A stretch of DNA of 64,000 nt from Eledone cirrhosa. Lineage: Eukaryota; Mollusca; Cephalopoda; Octopoda; Eledonidae. A model generated the notes under the pieces. That model saw only the letters and a list, made by a program, of their open reading frames with translations, was not told the DNA's origin and made no database searches. Location: contig OZ024743.1 in the NCBI GenBank assembly GCA_964016885.1, positions 14,728,209 to 14,792,208 of the forward strand, read 5' to 3'. Positions 44,627-56,699 of the stretch are shown one piece after another; within the stretch, counting starts at the first letter, position 1; every line of letters begins with the position of its first letter. Position numbers and translations under genes: made by a program.

Positions 44627-46756
44627 GACTGCTTGGTGTCGGGTGAGGTGCCAGAGTGGTTGACAAAAGGTACCACAGTTCTGATAATGAAAGACCGAAT
44701 CAAGGGTAATGATGTTACCAACTATAGACCTATCACATGTCTGCCCGTAATGTGGAAACTGTTGACGAGCATTGTGTCTGAGGAAATCTACCATCACCTC
44801 CACACAAACAACTTGTTACCGGACGAACAGAAAGGATGCCGAAAGAAGTCACGTGGTACAAAGGACCAGTTGCTTATTGATAAGATGGTAATGGGGAATT
44901 GCAGGAGGAGACACACTGATCTTGCCATGGGATGGATAGACTACAGAAAGGCATTTGACATGGTGCCTCATTCCTGGATCACCAAAAGCCTGGAGGTCTT
45001 CAGGGTGGCAGATAACATCAGACAGTTGCTGGGCAGGAGTATGGGGTCCTGGGAGACAGAGTTGACATCAACTGGAGTATCCTTGGGAAGCGTGAAGATC
45101 AAGAGAGGTATCTTCCAGGGAGATAGCCTGTCCCCTCTGTTGTTTGTCCTTGCCCTGATGCCCTTGACCATTATGCTGCGAAAAGTGAGAGCAGGATACA
45201 AGTTGGGAAGGGGAGAGCTTACCATCAATCACCTCCTCTTCATGGACGATCTTAAGCTCTTCGGGAAAAGTGAGAAGGAGTTGGATGTGCTTGTTGACAC
45301 TGTCCGTATTTTCAGCAGTGATATATGTATGCAGTTTGGTATTGGTAAATGTGGAGTCATTGTGATGAAGAGGGGTAGGTTGAGCAGAAGTAACGGGATC
45401 CAGATACCAACAGGTGAGATGATAAAGGAAATTGACTCTGAGGAAGGATACAAGTATTTGGGCGTTCTGGAGGCTGATGGCATAAAGAACAAAAAAATGA
45501 AGGAATTGTTAAGAACTGAATACATTCGGAGAGTAAGGAGCGTATTGAAGTCACATCTGAACAGCAGAAATGCCATAAGCGCAGTAAATTCCCGAGCTGT
45601 GTCTATTATTAGGTACAGTGCGGGAATTCTGAGATGGAATGTTGCTGAACAAAAAGAAATGGATAGGAAGACTAGGAAGCTATTGACTATCTACAACATG
45701 TTCCACAAGAGGAGTGATGTCGATAGACTCTACCTAAGGAGATCTGAGGGTGGAAGAGGTCTTATCAGCATAGAGGACTGTGTTCAGATGGAGAAAAACA
45801 ACCTATACAAATACGTGACCTATAGTAAGGAGCCAATGCTCAGAACTGTACTGAAGGAGGGGACAGTAGGCCAGGGGATGTCCAAGGAGGAAATAACATC
45901 GAGGAGGAAGAGCAGCCTTAAGGGAAAATCCCTTCATAGTACCTTCTTTGAGAAAACTGAATTTAGAGATCCACAGACATGGAACTGGTTGAGAAGAGGA
46001 GACCTCAAAAAGGCTACAGAAGGAATGCTAATGGCTGCGCAGGAGCAGGCCCTCAAAACGAAGTGGTTGAAGCACCATATCTACAAGGAGGAGGCTAGCC
46101 CACTGTGCAGGATCTGTGGAGAGAGAGAGGAGACTGTGGCTCACATTGTGTCCGAGTGTAAACACCTAGCCCAGACCCACTATAAAGGCTGGAGACACGA
46201 TGTGATGGGCAGGGTGATCCACTGGCACCTGTGCAAAGTAAACAATCTACCACATTCTGAGAAATGGTATGAGCATAGGCCAGAGGCGGTGATGGAGAAC
46301 AGTCAGGTGAAGGTGCTGTGGGATTTTAGGATACAGACGGACAAAAACCTGGAACACAATAGACCTGACCTGGTGGTTATGGACAAAGAAAAAAGATCGT
46401 GCCTGATTGTGGATGTGGCCTGCCCGTTCGACACGAGAGTGCAAGAGAAGGAGAGGGAGAAAATTAACCGATACCAGGACCTAAAGTGGGAGGTGAAAAG
46501 GATTTGGAACTGCCATGAAGTCAAAGTGATCCCGATTGTCATAGGCGCACTGGGGACTATCTCCAAAGGTTTCCAGGGATGGTTAAAGAAAATCGGCCCC
46601 TTCACGCTTTTTGGAACGCTTCAAAAGGCATGCTTGCTTGGAACAGCAATAACCCTCCGATACGTCCTGAATATCTGAGGCTGCAGGTAGTGGCTTGATA
46701 TTCAATCCAACGGACTTCTCCAGTTAACCAACATCAATGACTGAGATTCAAGGAAT
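44627..46756 (+). mobile_element. R4/Dong-like LINE, copy 4 (tandem unit 3)
   Basis: Third unit of the 2,156-bp array. Its AAT tail differs slightly (AACAATAACAATAAT instead of AACAATAACGATAAT), and it borders the 3' end of Tx1-type copy 1. Confidence 0.9.
44633..46678 (+). CDS. R4-like RT/endonuclease, open frame of copy 4
   Basis: About 681 codons, near-identical to copy 3 with a handful of replacements (for example [22 protein letters not shown] and [12 protein letters not shown]). All catalytic residues of the RT (FMDD) and of the nuclease (RPD, VDVACP, KINRYQ) and the zinc ligands are present. The same 5' truncation and lack of a native start apply. Confidence 0.8.
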   Translation: MVSGEVPEWLTKGTTVLIMKDRIKGNDVTNYRPITCLPVMWKLLTSIVSEEIYHHLHTNNLLPDEQKGCRKKSRGTKDQLLIDKMVMGNCRRRHTDLAMGWIDYRKAFDMVPHSWITKSLEVFRVADNIRQLLGRSMGSWETELTSTGVSLGSVKIKRGIFQGDSLSPLLFVLALMPLTIMLRKVRAGYKLGRGELTINHLLFMDDLKLFGKSEKELDVLVDTVRIFSSDICMQFGIGKCGVIVMKRGRLSRSNGIQIPTGEMIKEIDSEEGYKYLGVLEADGIKNKKMKELLRTEYIRRVRSVLKSHLNSRNAISAVNSRAVSIIRYSAGILRWNVAEQKEMDRKTRKLLTIYNMFHKRSDVDRLYLRRSEGGRGLISIEDCVQMEKNNLYKYVTYSKEPMLRTVLKEGTVGQGMSKEEITSRRKSSLKGKSLHSTFFEKTEFRDPQTWNWLRRGDLKKATEGMLMAAQEQALKTKWLKHHIYKEEASPLCRICGEREETVAHIVSECKHLAQTHYKGWRHDVMGRVIHWHLCKVNNLPHSEKWYEHRPEAVMENSQVKVLWDFRIQTDKNLEHNRPDLVVMDKEKRSCLIVDVACPFDTRVQEKEREKINRYQDLKWEVKRIWNCHEVKVIPIVIGALGTISKGFQGWLKKIGPFTLFGTLQKACLLGTAITLRYVLNI

Positions 46757-46789
46757 AACAATAACAATAATAATAATAATAATAATAAT
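46752..46789. repeat. (AAT)n junction of R4-like copy 4 and Tx1-type copy 1
   Basis: The AAT tract is at once the 3' tail of the plus-strand R4-like copy and the (ATT)n tail of the minus-strand Tx1-type copy. Confidence 0.9.
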
Positions 46790-47041
46790 TTTTTCTTTAT
46801 TAACCACAAGGATTTACATAGAATAGACATTAAGGACAGTACAGGGAAATACAGGACGGTACAAATGGGCATTTCTGCGTGTAAAAAAAACAAGAAACAG
46901 AGGATTTAATAATAGAACAATGAAAAAATTCCCCAAAAGGGGGGAGACTTCCGAGGGACATTCGTGGAGAAAGCCCATTAAAAAGACACAGTGACCCTGA
47001 CCACCAGGGCAAGTGCCCTCTCCCAGTTTTGCACCTTTAAT

Positions 47042-49521
47042 TTACAGACACATATTCAGAGTAGGCCCATTCACTCGGGCCATTCTTGCGTCTCTCACCC
47101 ATCTTTCAACACAATGCTGGGAAGAGCGCACTTCCCTTTCTACCCTGATTTTCCTTTTCAAATCAAATTTGAAAAACTCAATAAGGGCATCACCGAAGAG
47201 GTAAGTGCTCGTCTTCAGTCCTTTCAAACGTGTCCACCATACTATCTATTTCGCCATGGCCACCAGACAGATAAAAACTGCCTGCCCTTCCCGACTAAAG
47301 GAGGAGGGCGCGGCAATACTCACGATGGACTCAGATGATAGCCGGATCCGTCCTACACGCGACGGAAGGTGTTGGACATAAACCCACATGTCAGCAATTT
47401 TCGGACACTGGACGAGTGCGTGCAGGATGGTTTCGTCGCCCTGTGCGCATCTCGGACATGCCCGGCTGACGGCACCTCAATGCCTGTAGAGTTTATCTCG
47501 AACTGGCAAGGATCCTCGGTTCACTGCTAGGCCAGAGATTTCTGGAAGTTGTCCATAGGTCCCGGCCCGAAAGTTCTTCCGAAGAGATTGGCTAGTTGAT
47601 TTTCGTCGACGCCTAGAGTTTCCTCAAGTACGTTGTCGCTCTTCCCCTCCACTAATCCTCTATAGAACGCCGAGCTGGAGTTTCCACCGATCACATTGCC
47701 CGATTGGTTGAAGGCTGTGAACGCCTGAAGACATTCCAGTCTCCAGGCGCTCCCTCTCGGTATTCGCTTGACCCAGGACTGCAGCTACGTCAAGGAAACG
47801 AGCTGGGGAAATACGTGTCTAGCAAACGGCGACCACACCTGATCACCGTCGAGGAAGACGTGGAGATGTCGTAGCCTGAGCGCGTGTCTGCGCATCATTA
47901 GCCACGACATGCCCAGCCCTCCACGTAGCGGGTGTTGACATCAGATGGACCGCCTGACCATCGGAGGGCGTCCCTTCCACAAAAAGCGAAAGAGCAAACG
48001 ATCCAGCGCAGTCACGCGGGGCTTAGGACAAGGTAGGACGGTCAGGTGGTAGCAGATGACAGACGCGATATACGCGTTAGCCACCTCCGCTCGACCTTTC
48101 AGGGATAGCTTCCTCTCCGCCGATTTCTGGGTGAGAGAAGCCACCCTGCTCGTCACCTCGTCCCAGTTTATGTCCGTTTGGAGGTCTGGACCGAACCAGA
48201 CCCCCAGCAATTTAACCGGACCGTCCGTCCAGCGTCCGCCGACGCTGTTGGACGGCATGGACCTGCCTCTTCAGGTGCCGAGCTGCAGGCCCACTGACTT
48301 TTTCTGGTTGATCATTGCTCCTGTCACTGCTTCGTATTCTCTTAGTGTAGTGCTGGTCGCCTCGATTTGTTTGGCGTTTGACACCAATACGGTGACATCA
48401 CCCGCATATGCTGACACGGATCTTCTGTATCCTAGTTCGCGCGGGACGCCCCTCAACGTCTCCAGTTTGTGCAGTAATGGCTCGAGAGTCAATACGTACA
48501 AGAGGGACGAGAGGGGACATCCTTGGCGGACCGAGCGCATGATGTTGAACGGTTCCGAAAGGTGACCGTTCACTCTCAGCACAGAGCAGATGTCGCTGTG
48601 CATGGCAGCGATCCAGCCTCTGAAGACGAGCCCAAAGCCAGCCGCCCTCAGGACTGCCGCTAAGTAACGATGGTCGACCCTATCGAAAGCTTTCGACTGA
48701 TCTAAATTGATCAAAGACCCACCCGTGCCATGTTCCCTAGCTAATCCCTCTACGATGTATCGCATGAGGTGGAGGTTGTCGTGTATGTATCTGTCGGGTA
48801 TGGCGCATGTATGCACCTCTCCCACCAGACTACCAACGACAAGCGCCAACCTCTTTGCTAGCACCTTGGCCAAAATCTTGAACTCTGTGTTTAGCAGAGT
48901 TATGGGCTTGAAAGTATCTATGTTATCCCTCTTGTTCGGATCCTTTCTCAGCAATGCCACGGCTCCTCGGCTCACAGAGCTGGGAATTCTCCCGTTCTGT
49001 TGCCAGTTGCAGTAGACGTCCGCCAAGAGGCCTCCGAATAAGTCTGGCATCTGTACGTAAAGTTCATAGGGAAGACCATCCAAACCAGGCGATTTACCCC
49101 TTGTGCAGCCAGTCATTCTCTCCCGTATTTCAGCGGCTGTTATCGGCTTTTCACAACACTCCGCCTCTGTGGCCGAGAGCCGCGGCAGTCCGTCGAGGTA
49201 GACACTAAAGTCCATCCCTCGACTCGGCCCACCGCTGCCCTCGAACAGTTGAGCGAAGTGTCGCTGAAAAGCTTCACACATTTGCCCGGGATCGAGTAGC
49301 ATGCGCCCGTCGTGGTCCACCAAAGACCGGATCGATGGCTTTGTTGCCACGACGCGCCTCCGCCACTCGGGCCCATTGAACGGCTTTCGTCCCCTCGTGT
49401 CTGAGAGCACGCACTCTAGCTCTGACAACGCATCCTTCGTGCTTTGCATTGAAGAATTGGTCAAGGGCCCTGACGATCCCAAGTCACGCGCATTTATGCT
49501 GCCTATTCTGAGTGAGTTCAT
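47042..49521 (-). pseudogene. Tx1-type ORF2, copy 1 (endonuclease deleted, RT mutated)
   Basis: Starts MNSLRIGSINAR at 49521, then jumps to the region before the RT, losing the apurinic-type endonuclease (about 840 bases compared with copy 2). RT motifs include TRGKSPGLDGLPYELY, FKPITLLNTEFKILAKVLAK, NLDQSKAFDRVDH (motif A) and VRQGCPLSSLLYVL (motif B), but the catalytic YADD reads YAGD, an inactivating change. Downstream: QKKSVGLQLGT, a frame change near 48271, VKLLGVWFGPDL, SLKGRAEVANAYIASVI, and a C-terminal part ending near 47042 (MKGLKTSTYLFGDALIEFFK). Several frameshifts are present. Confidence 0.85.
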
Positions 49522-49555
49522 GTTGAAATGGAGTGGAAAAGATGGGAAAGACCAC

Positions 49556-51443
49556 TTACCTTACTTTTCGTAGAGGAAGGATGGGGTGTCCATTCTTTTC
49601 ACTGCTTGTGGCCTCCTCCGGAAAGATGTCCTTATAAATCCTCCTGGAGAGTGTTTGTCGGAAGTCTCCGATGTCTTTGGGGAATTCTTGTTTTAGTGTC
49701 ATGTACGTTTTCTGTGTGATGCGAGTGATTTGTATGTGTGGAGGTGGTGTGAACTTTTGGGTTGTTGTGTAGTCTTTTTCTGTGATGCTGGTGTTGTGTT
49801 GCATGTAGTGTAATAATTGGTTGTTGTTCAAATTTAATGCTGTGTAGTGTGTATCGTTTTGGTTGTTTTGTTTTGTTTGCATCTGTTGTGGGTTTGTTTC
49901 TGTTACGCTTTTTGGTGACATTTGTGGTGTTGGTGATGGTGGTGTTGGGGTTAATTATGGTGATGGTGTTGGTGTTTGTGGTGATGGGGTTGGTGATACT
50001 GGTGTGGATGGTGGCATATCTGTCTTAACTTTCTTGTTTGCTAATTTATTTGTTTCCCTCTGTATTTTGTTTTTGGAGTAAAAAATCCTCCACAGGCGTT
50101 GGTTTTGGTTGTGGCGTGGTGGATGGTGTAGGCGCTGGTGCTAGTTATGGGGCGTTGGGTGGTGGTGTTGTTGGTTTTGCTACTGTTGCTGGGGTTGTTG
50201 CTGTTACAGTTGCTTCTGTTGTTGCTGCTACAGTTGTTGCTGCTATATCTGCTGCTGGTGGTGATGATGATTGAGTCACTGGGGTGGGTAAGAGAGGTGG
50301 CCTCAACATTTAGTCTGAGGGCAAAAAGCCCTTAGGTGGGTTCCTTCTCCACAAATGACACACGTAGGTATTCTGCCCTCGACGATTACGGTGAGGTGGC
50401 TGCCGTCAGTGAGGTCTATTACCTCTGGGATCTCCTCAATGCTTTTATGGTCCGCTTGGATCAGGAGCTCCATCCCAGATCCGGGCCAGTTCTCCTGCTT
50501 TTCTTTTGCTATTTCTATTATCTTGGTGTTGGTCTCGATGCCGGCGAGGACGGCAGCCATTATCCAGGGAATTTAGATGACCGGTGGAACGTGGGTCACC
50601 CTGATATTCTCAAGTCTCTGGCCACAATAGCTTGGGATGAAAGTGAAGTCGTCACTTCTTAATGGGGCCATTGAGTGTTCTCAGAATACTCCACGGTTCC
50701 ATACTTCTGCCCACGTCTGATATGGGTTTTCTTTACCCACACATGTCCCAAAGCTTTTTGGGACTCGGATGCCGGTTCAACACGGCGCGATTTTATGTCA
50801 ATTGTCCGATAAGACACGGTGCATAGGCGACGTTGCTCCATTTTATTAGGTGTGTGTGTGTGGGGGGGGGGGGGGGGGCTGACCATGTACCCATCTTTCT
50901 TTACCATTCCTTTGGCTTCTTCTAATACCTCCTGAGTTACCTGGATCGCTTCGCACGTTTTCACTACTCTGGCAAAACTCAGGGTAGTTTTCTTAATTTC
51001 ATTGTTGCTGTTGTTGTTATAGTTATTTTTACTATTGTTAATTTTAGTTTCAGTTGTGGTGGTGGTGGCGTCAGTGGTGTTCGGTGTGGAAGAGTTCACT
51101 TTGGTTGAATTCATTTCGATATCACGAGTTAATTTTTTTATTCTTCTGTTTCTGTTGTCGCTGTGGTGGTGGTGGTGGTTGTCGCGGTGGTGGTGGTGGT
51201 GGTGGTTGCAGATTTAACTCCTGAAGTCATTGGTAATGGCGGGAAATGAACGTCTGCCTGAGACAAATTTAAAATATTGCTATTGCTTACAATTCCAGTG
51301 TTGGCAAACGTAGCAATGTTTACAATGGTGGTTTCGGTGTGAGGTGTTGGATTGTGAGGAAGGAGTGAATCTGAGTCATCCATTATTTTCAAAGAAAAAA
51401 AATTTTGTTTGATAATTATAAAAAGTTTAAATTTTGGGCTCAA
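49556..51443 (-). pseudogene. Tx1-type ORF1 (gag-like), copy 1
   Basis: The start is probably MDDSDSLLPH at 51443. A low-complexity Thr/Asn-rich N-terminus is followed, in other frames, by TTLSFARVVKTCEAIQVTQE, RRLCTVSYRTIDIKSRRVEP, MELLIQADHKSIEEIPEVID, and a perfect CCHC knuckle, CVICGEGTHLRAFC (C-x2-C-x4-H-x4-C) at about 50308-50350. At least two frameshifts break it (near 51120 and 50600). The role in the family is nucleic-acid binding in the ribonucleoprotein particle. Confidence 0.75.
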
Positions 51444-51596
51444 GGCTCCAATATTTTTGAGTGTCCTTTTCAGAAATCAATGTATGTGCACTTATATACA
51501 GTTAATAAAAAATTTCCATAAATGGCAATTTTAAATAACTGAAAATAACAAGCCTTTGCGGAGCTCACGACGATACGATTTACTACGTAGGTCGCC

Positions 51597-51636
<40 letters not shown>
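51597..51636. repeat. (AAT)n junction of Tx1-type copy 1 and R4-like copy 5
   Basis: About 13 AAT units. Both elements have their 5' ends here, in opposite directions. Confidence 0.95.
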
Positions 51637-51637
<1 letters not shown>

Positions 51638-53164
51638 GGAAGAAAACGCACATGGTGGATATATATCGTTATGGAATCGCTCCCATAAGTTTTTGATTTT
51701 TACTTATTTAAAACGACTGTGATAGAATAATTATTATTACAAATGAAGTATAAGATTACATTTTAACGCTCAGCAAGCCATAACGCATTACTTTACGGCA
51801 TAGGGCCACAATATTTAATATTTAATTTTAGATCAGAAATGTTATAGTCGAAAAAGGGGAAAATGGCAAAATGGCTAAATAGCTAGATAGCTAAGTGGAC
51901 AGACAGGCAAATAATTTCACCACCAACACCACCACCGCCACCATCACCACTACCACGCCAAAAACTCTAGTCAAGTTACCTCAACTTCTATTTCTACTTC
52001 AACTTCAACACCATTACTACAGTACTACGATAACATCACCACCACTACTGCCTCATTATCGCTACCGCCGCTATTCTCTCCCACTACCCCCTGCTAAGAC
52101 ATGCATCGTAGTGTCCCCACTAAAAGAGGAAGGCATCACAAGATATAAATAGACAGATTTGATGACCCAGTCAATAAATAAAAAAAAAACAAATATCAAA
52201 ATCAAAACAGCACAGCAACAACGAAAAACGTAAAGAAAAGAAAAATGAAAATACTTTCCAATTAACTAACATCAATGACTGAGACTCAAAGAACAATAAT
52301 AATAATAATAATGATATAAATAGACTGATTTGATGACCCGGTCAAAAAAAAAAAAATAAATAAATAAAAAAAAAAAATAAATAAAATAAAAAAATAAAAA
52401 CATCACAGCAGCAACGGAAAACGTAAAGAAAAGAAAACAGAAAAGAAAAACAAACAGACAGACAGACAAGAAAAAAAACTAAGTCAGACATTCAAACATT
52501 ACATTACAATGAAACTTATGCTTATTCTTTTTTTTTTTTACCTATTTGTTTGTTTGTTTATTTATGTTCTTCTACAGCGTGATAGTGCCACACTAAAATC
52601 ACCGGGGGTGATGAGATCACAGGTGGTTATATAACTATACATTCACGAATCCTCGATAAGAGTGTTTAAATGTCGAACCTAAACAGTTCGAATAACGGTG
52701 AAGTGGAGACTGGAATATCATGTGACAGACTCTCACCCAGCAGGTGCTCCCTGTCTCAGAAGCAGGGACCTGGCTGTCAAACAAATACTGCTGGTGTCGG
52801 AGGAAGAAGAAGAAGGAAAGAGACCAGAAGCAACTGGACGAAAGAATTGAATAGAACTGTTATGCAATGTTATCTGAAGAGTAACCCCAAGGAGAAAGGC
52901 TATAGAAAACGGATGCATAACATCAGGAACGAGATTGGTCTATTTAAATTAGATGAACAAAAATTGGACGGGCAGGCTCGGGTAATAAGAACTAATGGAT
53001 GGATAAGCGAGCTGGAACTGGAGGAACTGAGCAGAGAGATTAGGTTGGAAGTGGAGAGTTGAGTATGCCAGCCAAACGAGCCAGTGGGAAATGAAGGTGA
53101 AGAGGTTGAGAGGAAGGAGCAACCATCCGAAGCAGACAATGATCAGAATGCTGAAATAAATAAT

Positions 53165-53353
53165 TGTTTCTACTTTTGGCACAAGGCCAGCAATTATTCC
53201 AGTGTATTACTGGTACATTATTTTGTCGACCCCGTAAGGATGAAAGGCAAAGTTAAACTCGGCGGGATTTGAACTGAGAATAGCAAGGGCCGTAACTCTA
53301 TGCGTCAAAATATGGCGTCCGATCCTCTACCGATACTGCCAATACAGCACCCT
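53165..53353 (-). mobile_element. SINE inserted in R4-like ORF, subfamily A
   Basis: Reverse-complement SINE (TGTTTCTACTTTTGGCACAA, GTCGACCCCGTAAGGATGAA, GGCGGGATTTGAACTGAGAA, CGATACTGCCAATA) inside codons of the R4-like ORF. A perfect 16-bp target duplication TGCTGAAATAAATAAT lies at 53149-53164 and 53354-53369. It carries the subfamily A signature (GGGCCGTAACTCTATGCGTC). Confidence 0.9.
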
Positions 53354-55387
53354 TGCTGAAATAAATAATACCTGGGACAAAGATACGGCCATTGAGGAGA
53401 TAAATGCTGACGGGCTAGGACAAGATTTGGTTGATATCCTAAACTTAGTGGTACATGAATTGAACAATGATAGTGGGAAACCTATGAACCTAAGATTTGT
53501 AGACAGGAAAAAGTTAAAAGAAACGACAGCTAAAGTAAACAAAGTCATCCCATACCTTGAGGCGAGGAGCCTTCACCAGTGCAACAATATCCTCAAAACA
53601 ACAGCAAATGCGGTGAGGAAATTACTTGTCATAAAATCGAGAGGAAACAACAAACAAGAAAGATCAGAACCTTGGTGGAAGAAACGACTGAATGGTCAAA
53701 TCAGGGAAATGAGAAATGACATTGGAAAGCTTGAGTCCCTACTGAATGGGACACTACAAAACATAGACACTAAAAATAGAATGGAAATAAAGTACAAAAC
53801 TAGGAGGAAAAAGCTAAATATTATCATAGAGGAACTGAAGCAACGCATTGTAGCAAAGAGTGCGAAAAATAGGCGATACGAGAGCAGAATCAGTCAGTAT
53901 AAACAGAACCACATGTTTTAAAAGTTAATATGGGAGCAGGATGTTAAACAAAATGACCAGGCAGTGTGAATTGAGACAGTACAAAAGGAGATCAGTGAAC
54001 AGGCACACCAACAAACTGATTTGAGTCTCACAGTTGAAACTCTTGAGGGGCAGGCCAAAAAAATAACCAACTGGAAATCCCCAGGCCCAGATGGTGTGCA
54101 GGGGTAGTGGATTAAGCATTTAACATCCCTCCACCCGAAACTAACAACCATGTTGAATGACTGCTTGATATCAGGTGAGGTACCAGAGTGGTTGACAAAA
54201 GGTACCACAGTTCTGGTAATGAAATACCGAACCAAGGGTAATGATGTTACCAACTATAGACCTACCACATGTCTGTCCGTAATGTGGAAACTGTTGACAA
54301 GCATTGTGTCTGAGGAAATCTACCATCACCTCCACATAAACAACGTGTTACCGGACGAACAGAAAATGCCAAAAGAAGTCCCGTGGTACAAAGGACCAGT
54401 TATTTATTGATAAGATGGTAATGAGGAATTGCAGGAGGAGACACACTGGTTTTGCCATGCGATGGATAGACTACAAAAAGGCATTCGACATGGTACTTCA
54501 TTCTTGGATAAACAAAATCCTAGAGATCTTCAAGGTGGCAGATAACATCAGACAGTTGTTGGGCAAAAGTATGAAGTCCTGGAAAACAGAGTTAACATCA
54601 GCTGGAGAATCCTTGGGAGACGTGAAGATCAAGAGAGGTATCTTCCAGGGAGATAGTTTGTACCCTCTGTTTTTTGTCTTTGCCCTGATCCCCCTGACCA
54701 TTATACTGCGAAAAGTGAGAGCAGGATACAAGTTGTGAAAGGGAGAGCTTACCATCAATCACCTCCTCTTCATGGACGATCTTAAACACTTCGAGAAGAG
54801 TATTTTCAGAAATGATATATGTATGCAATCTGGTAATAGAAAGTGTGGAGTCCTTGTGATGAAGAGGGTAAATTGAGAAGAAGCAACGGAATCCAGATAA
54901 AATCAGGTGAGATGATAAAGGAAATTGATACTGTAGACGGATACAAATATTTAGGTTTTCTGGAGGCTGATGACACCAAGAACAAAAAAATGAAGGAATT
55001 GATAAGACCTGAGTACATAAGGAGAGTAAAGAGCGTATTAAAATCACATATAAATAGTAGGAATGTCATAAGTGCAGTGAATTCCCGAGCTGTGTCTATT
55101 AGTAGGTACAGTGCCGGAATTCTGAAATGGAGTGTTGCTGTACAAAAAGAAGTGGATAGGAAGACTAGGAAGCTATTGACTATCTACAACATTTTCCACA
55201 AGAGGAGTAATGTCGATGGACTCTACTTAAGGAGATCTGAAGGTGGAAGATATCTTATCAGCATAGAGGACTGCGTTCAGATGGAGAAAAACAACCTACA
55301 CAAATATGTGACTGATAGTAGGGACCAATGCTCAGAATTGTACTGAAGGAGAGGACAATAGACCAGGGGATGTCCAAGGAGGAAATA

Positions 55388-55571
55388 ATAGTTTCTACTT
55401 TAGGCACAAGGCCAGCAATTATCCAGTGCATTACTGGTACTTTATTTTATCGACCCCGTAAGGATGAAAGGCAAAGTCAACCTCGGCGGGATGTGAACTC
55501 AGATCGTAAAGGGACGTAACTATGCTGGAAAGCATGGCGTCCGACCCTCTACCGATACTGCCAATCCACCA
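55388..55571 (-). mobile_element. SINE inserted in R4-like ORF, subfamily B
   Basis: Reverse-complement SINE (AGTTTCTACTTTAGGCACAA, TCGACCCCGTAAGGATGAAA, GGCGGGATGTGAACTCAGAT, CGATACTGCCAATCCACC) splitting the RT-to-zinc-knuckle part. The flanks AATAAT/AATAAC fit a short or decayed target duplication of the ORF's GGAAATAAC. Confidence 0.85.
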
Positions 55572-56415
55572 ATAACAAGGAGAAAGAGAAACATTCATGA
55601 AATATCCCTTCATAGAACCTTCTTGAGAAAACTGAATTTAGAGATCCACAGACATGGAACTGGTTGAAAAGAGGAGACCTTAAAAAGGTTACAGAAGGAA
55701 TGCTAATGGCTGCGCTAGGGCAGCCCTTCAAAACGAAGTGGCTGAAACACCATATTTACAAGGAGGAGGCTAGCCCACTGTGCAGGATCTGTGGAGAGAG
55801 AGAGGAGACTCTGGCTCACATTGTATCCGAGTGTAAACACCTAGACTCACTATAAAGGCTGGAGACATGATGTGATGGGCAGGGTGATCCACTGGCACCT
55901 ATGCAAAGTAAACAATTTACCACATTCTGAGAAGTGGTATGAGCATAAGCCAGAGTCGGTGATAGAAAACGATCCAGTGAAGTTGGTGTGGGATTTTAGG
56001 ATACAGACGGACAAGAAACTGGAACACAATAGACCTGACCTGGTGGTTTTGGACAAGGAAAATAGATCGTGCCTGATTGTGGATGTGGCCTGCCAATTCA
56101 AGAGTGCAAGAGAAGAGAGAGAAAATTAACCGATACCAGGACTTAAAGTGTGAGGTAAAAAAGATTTGGAACTGCCATGAAGTCAAATGGTCCCGATTGT
56201 CATAGGCGCACTAGGTACTATCTCAAAGAGTTTCCAAGGATGGTTAAAGAAAATTAGTCCTGCCCCGCTTTTTGGAACACTTCAAAAGGTATGCTTGCTG
56301 GGAACAGCAAGAATCCTCCAATACGTCCTGAATATATGAGGCTGCAGGTAGTGGCTTGCTATTCATTTTAACAAACTTTCCAGTTAAATAACATCAATGA
56401 CTGGGACTCAAAAAA

Positions 56416-56436
56416 CAATAATAATAATAATAATGG
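56416..56436. repeat. (AAT)n junction of R4-like copy 5 and Tx1-type copy 2
   Basis: About six AAT units. The two elements meet here with their 3' ends. Confidence 0.9.
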
Positions 56437-56699
56437 TTTCTTTATTGGCCACAGGGGTTGACGCGAGGAAAAACATTAGAGACGGCACAGAAGAGTACAG
56501 GACGATACCAAGTGGGTTTTGGTCGTGTAAACATGTTATAACAAAATCGGGCTAGAAATCCAAAAAAAATTCAAACGACAAAAATTCCCCAAGAAGGGGA
56601 AAACCTCCGAGGGTCACTCGTGGTGAAAACCACACAAAAGACCACGGCCACCCTGACCACCAGGGCAAGCGCCCTTTCTGACGTTTTCCACACCTCAGT

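Larger units (their letters stand above)
46790..51596 (-). mobile_element. L1/Tx1-type LINE, copy 1
   Basis: Minus-strand element. Its 3' end, TTAATAAAGAAAAAA followed by (ATT)n, is at 46790, and its 5' end, GGCGACCTACGTAGTAAATC, is at 51596 against (AAT)n. It has ORF1 (gag-like with zinc knuckle) and ORF2 (RT). The endonuclease part of ORF2 is deleted. Copies 2 and 3 at 56437 and 62366 share the 3' end TTTATTGGCCACA (plus-strand view) beside AAT. Confidence 0.85.
52670..56340 (+). pseudogene. R4-like ORF, copy 5, many lesions
   Basis: The native-looking start MSNLNSSNNGEVETG at 52670 is present. The N-terminal TRSNWTKELNRTVMQCYLKS follows. A TGA at 53060-53062 breaks the frame, and a SINE interrupts at 53165. 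The frame resumes to 53921, where about 90 bases are replaced by a TTTAAAAGTTA-like stretch. The RT segments [16 protein letters not shown], [19 protein letters not shown] and FMDDLKHF are in separate frames. A second SINE interrupts at 55388. The C-terminal zinc knuckle [18 protein letters not shown] and nuclease motifs RPDLVV and LIVDVACQF remain. It is non-functional. Confidence 0.85.
51637..56415 (+). mobile_element. R4/Dong-like LINE, copy 5 (full length, decayed, SINE-split)
   Basis: The 5' end is homologous to copy 1 (GGAAGAAAACGCA). The 3' end is GACTGGGACTCAAAAAACAA followed by (AAT)n. It is more diverged than copies 2-4, so older. Two SINEs interrupt it (53165-53353 and 55388-55571). 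Its 5' untranslated region contains a piece of an R4-like 3' end with its own AAT tail (about 52250-52312), flanked by two versions of the same UTR segment. Confidence 0.85.

Noticed and set aside
47941..48565. Plus-strand frames (169 and 102 codons) over Tx1-type ORF2
   Set aside because: Antisense shadows of the RT coding strand; likewise the minus-strand frames of 60-176 codons opposite the R4-like copies.
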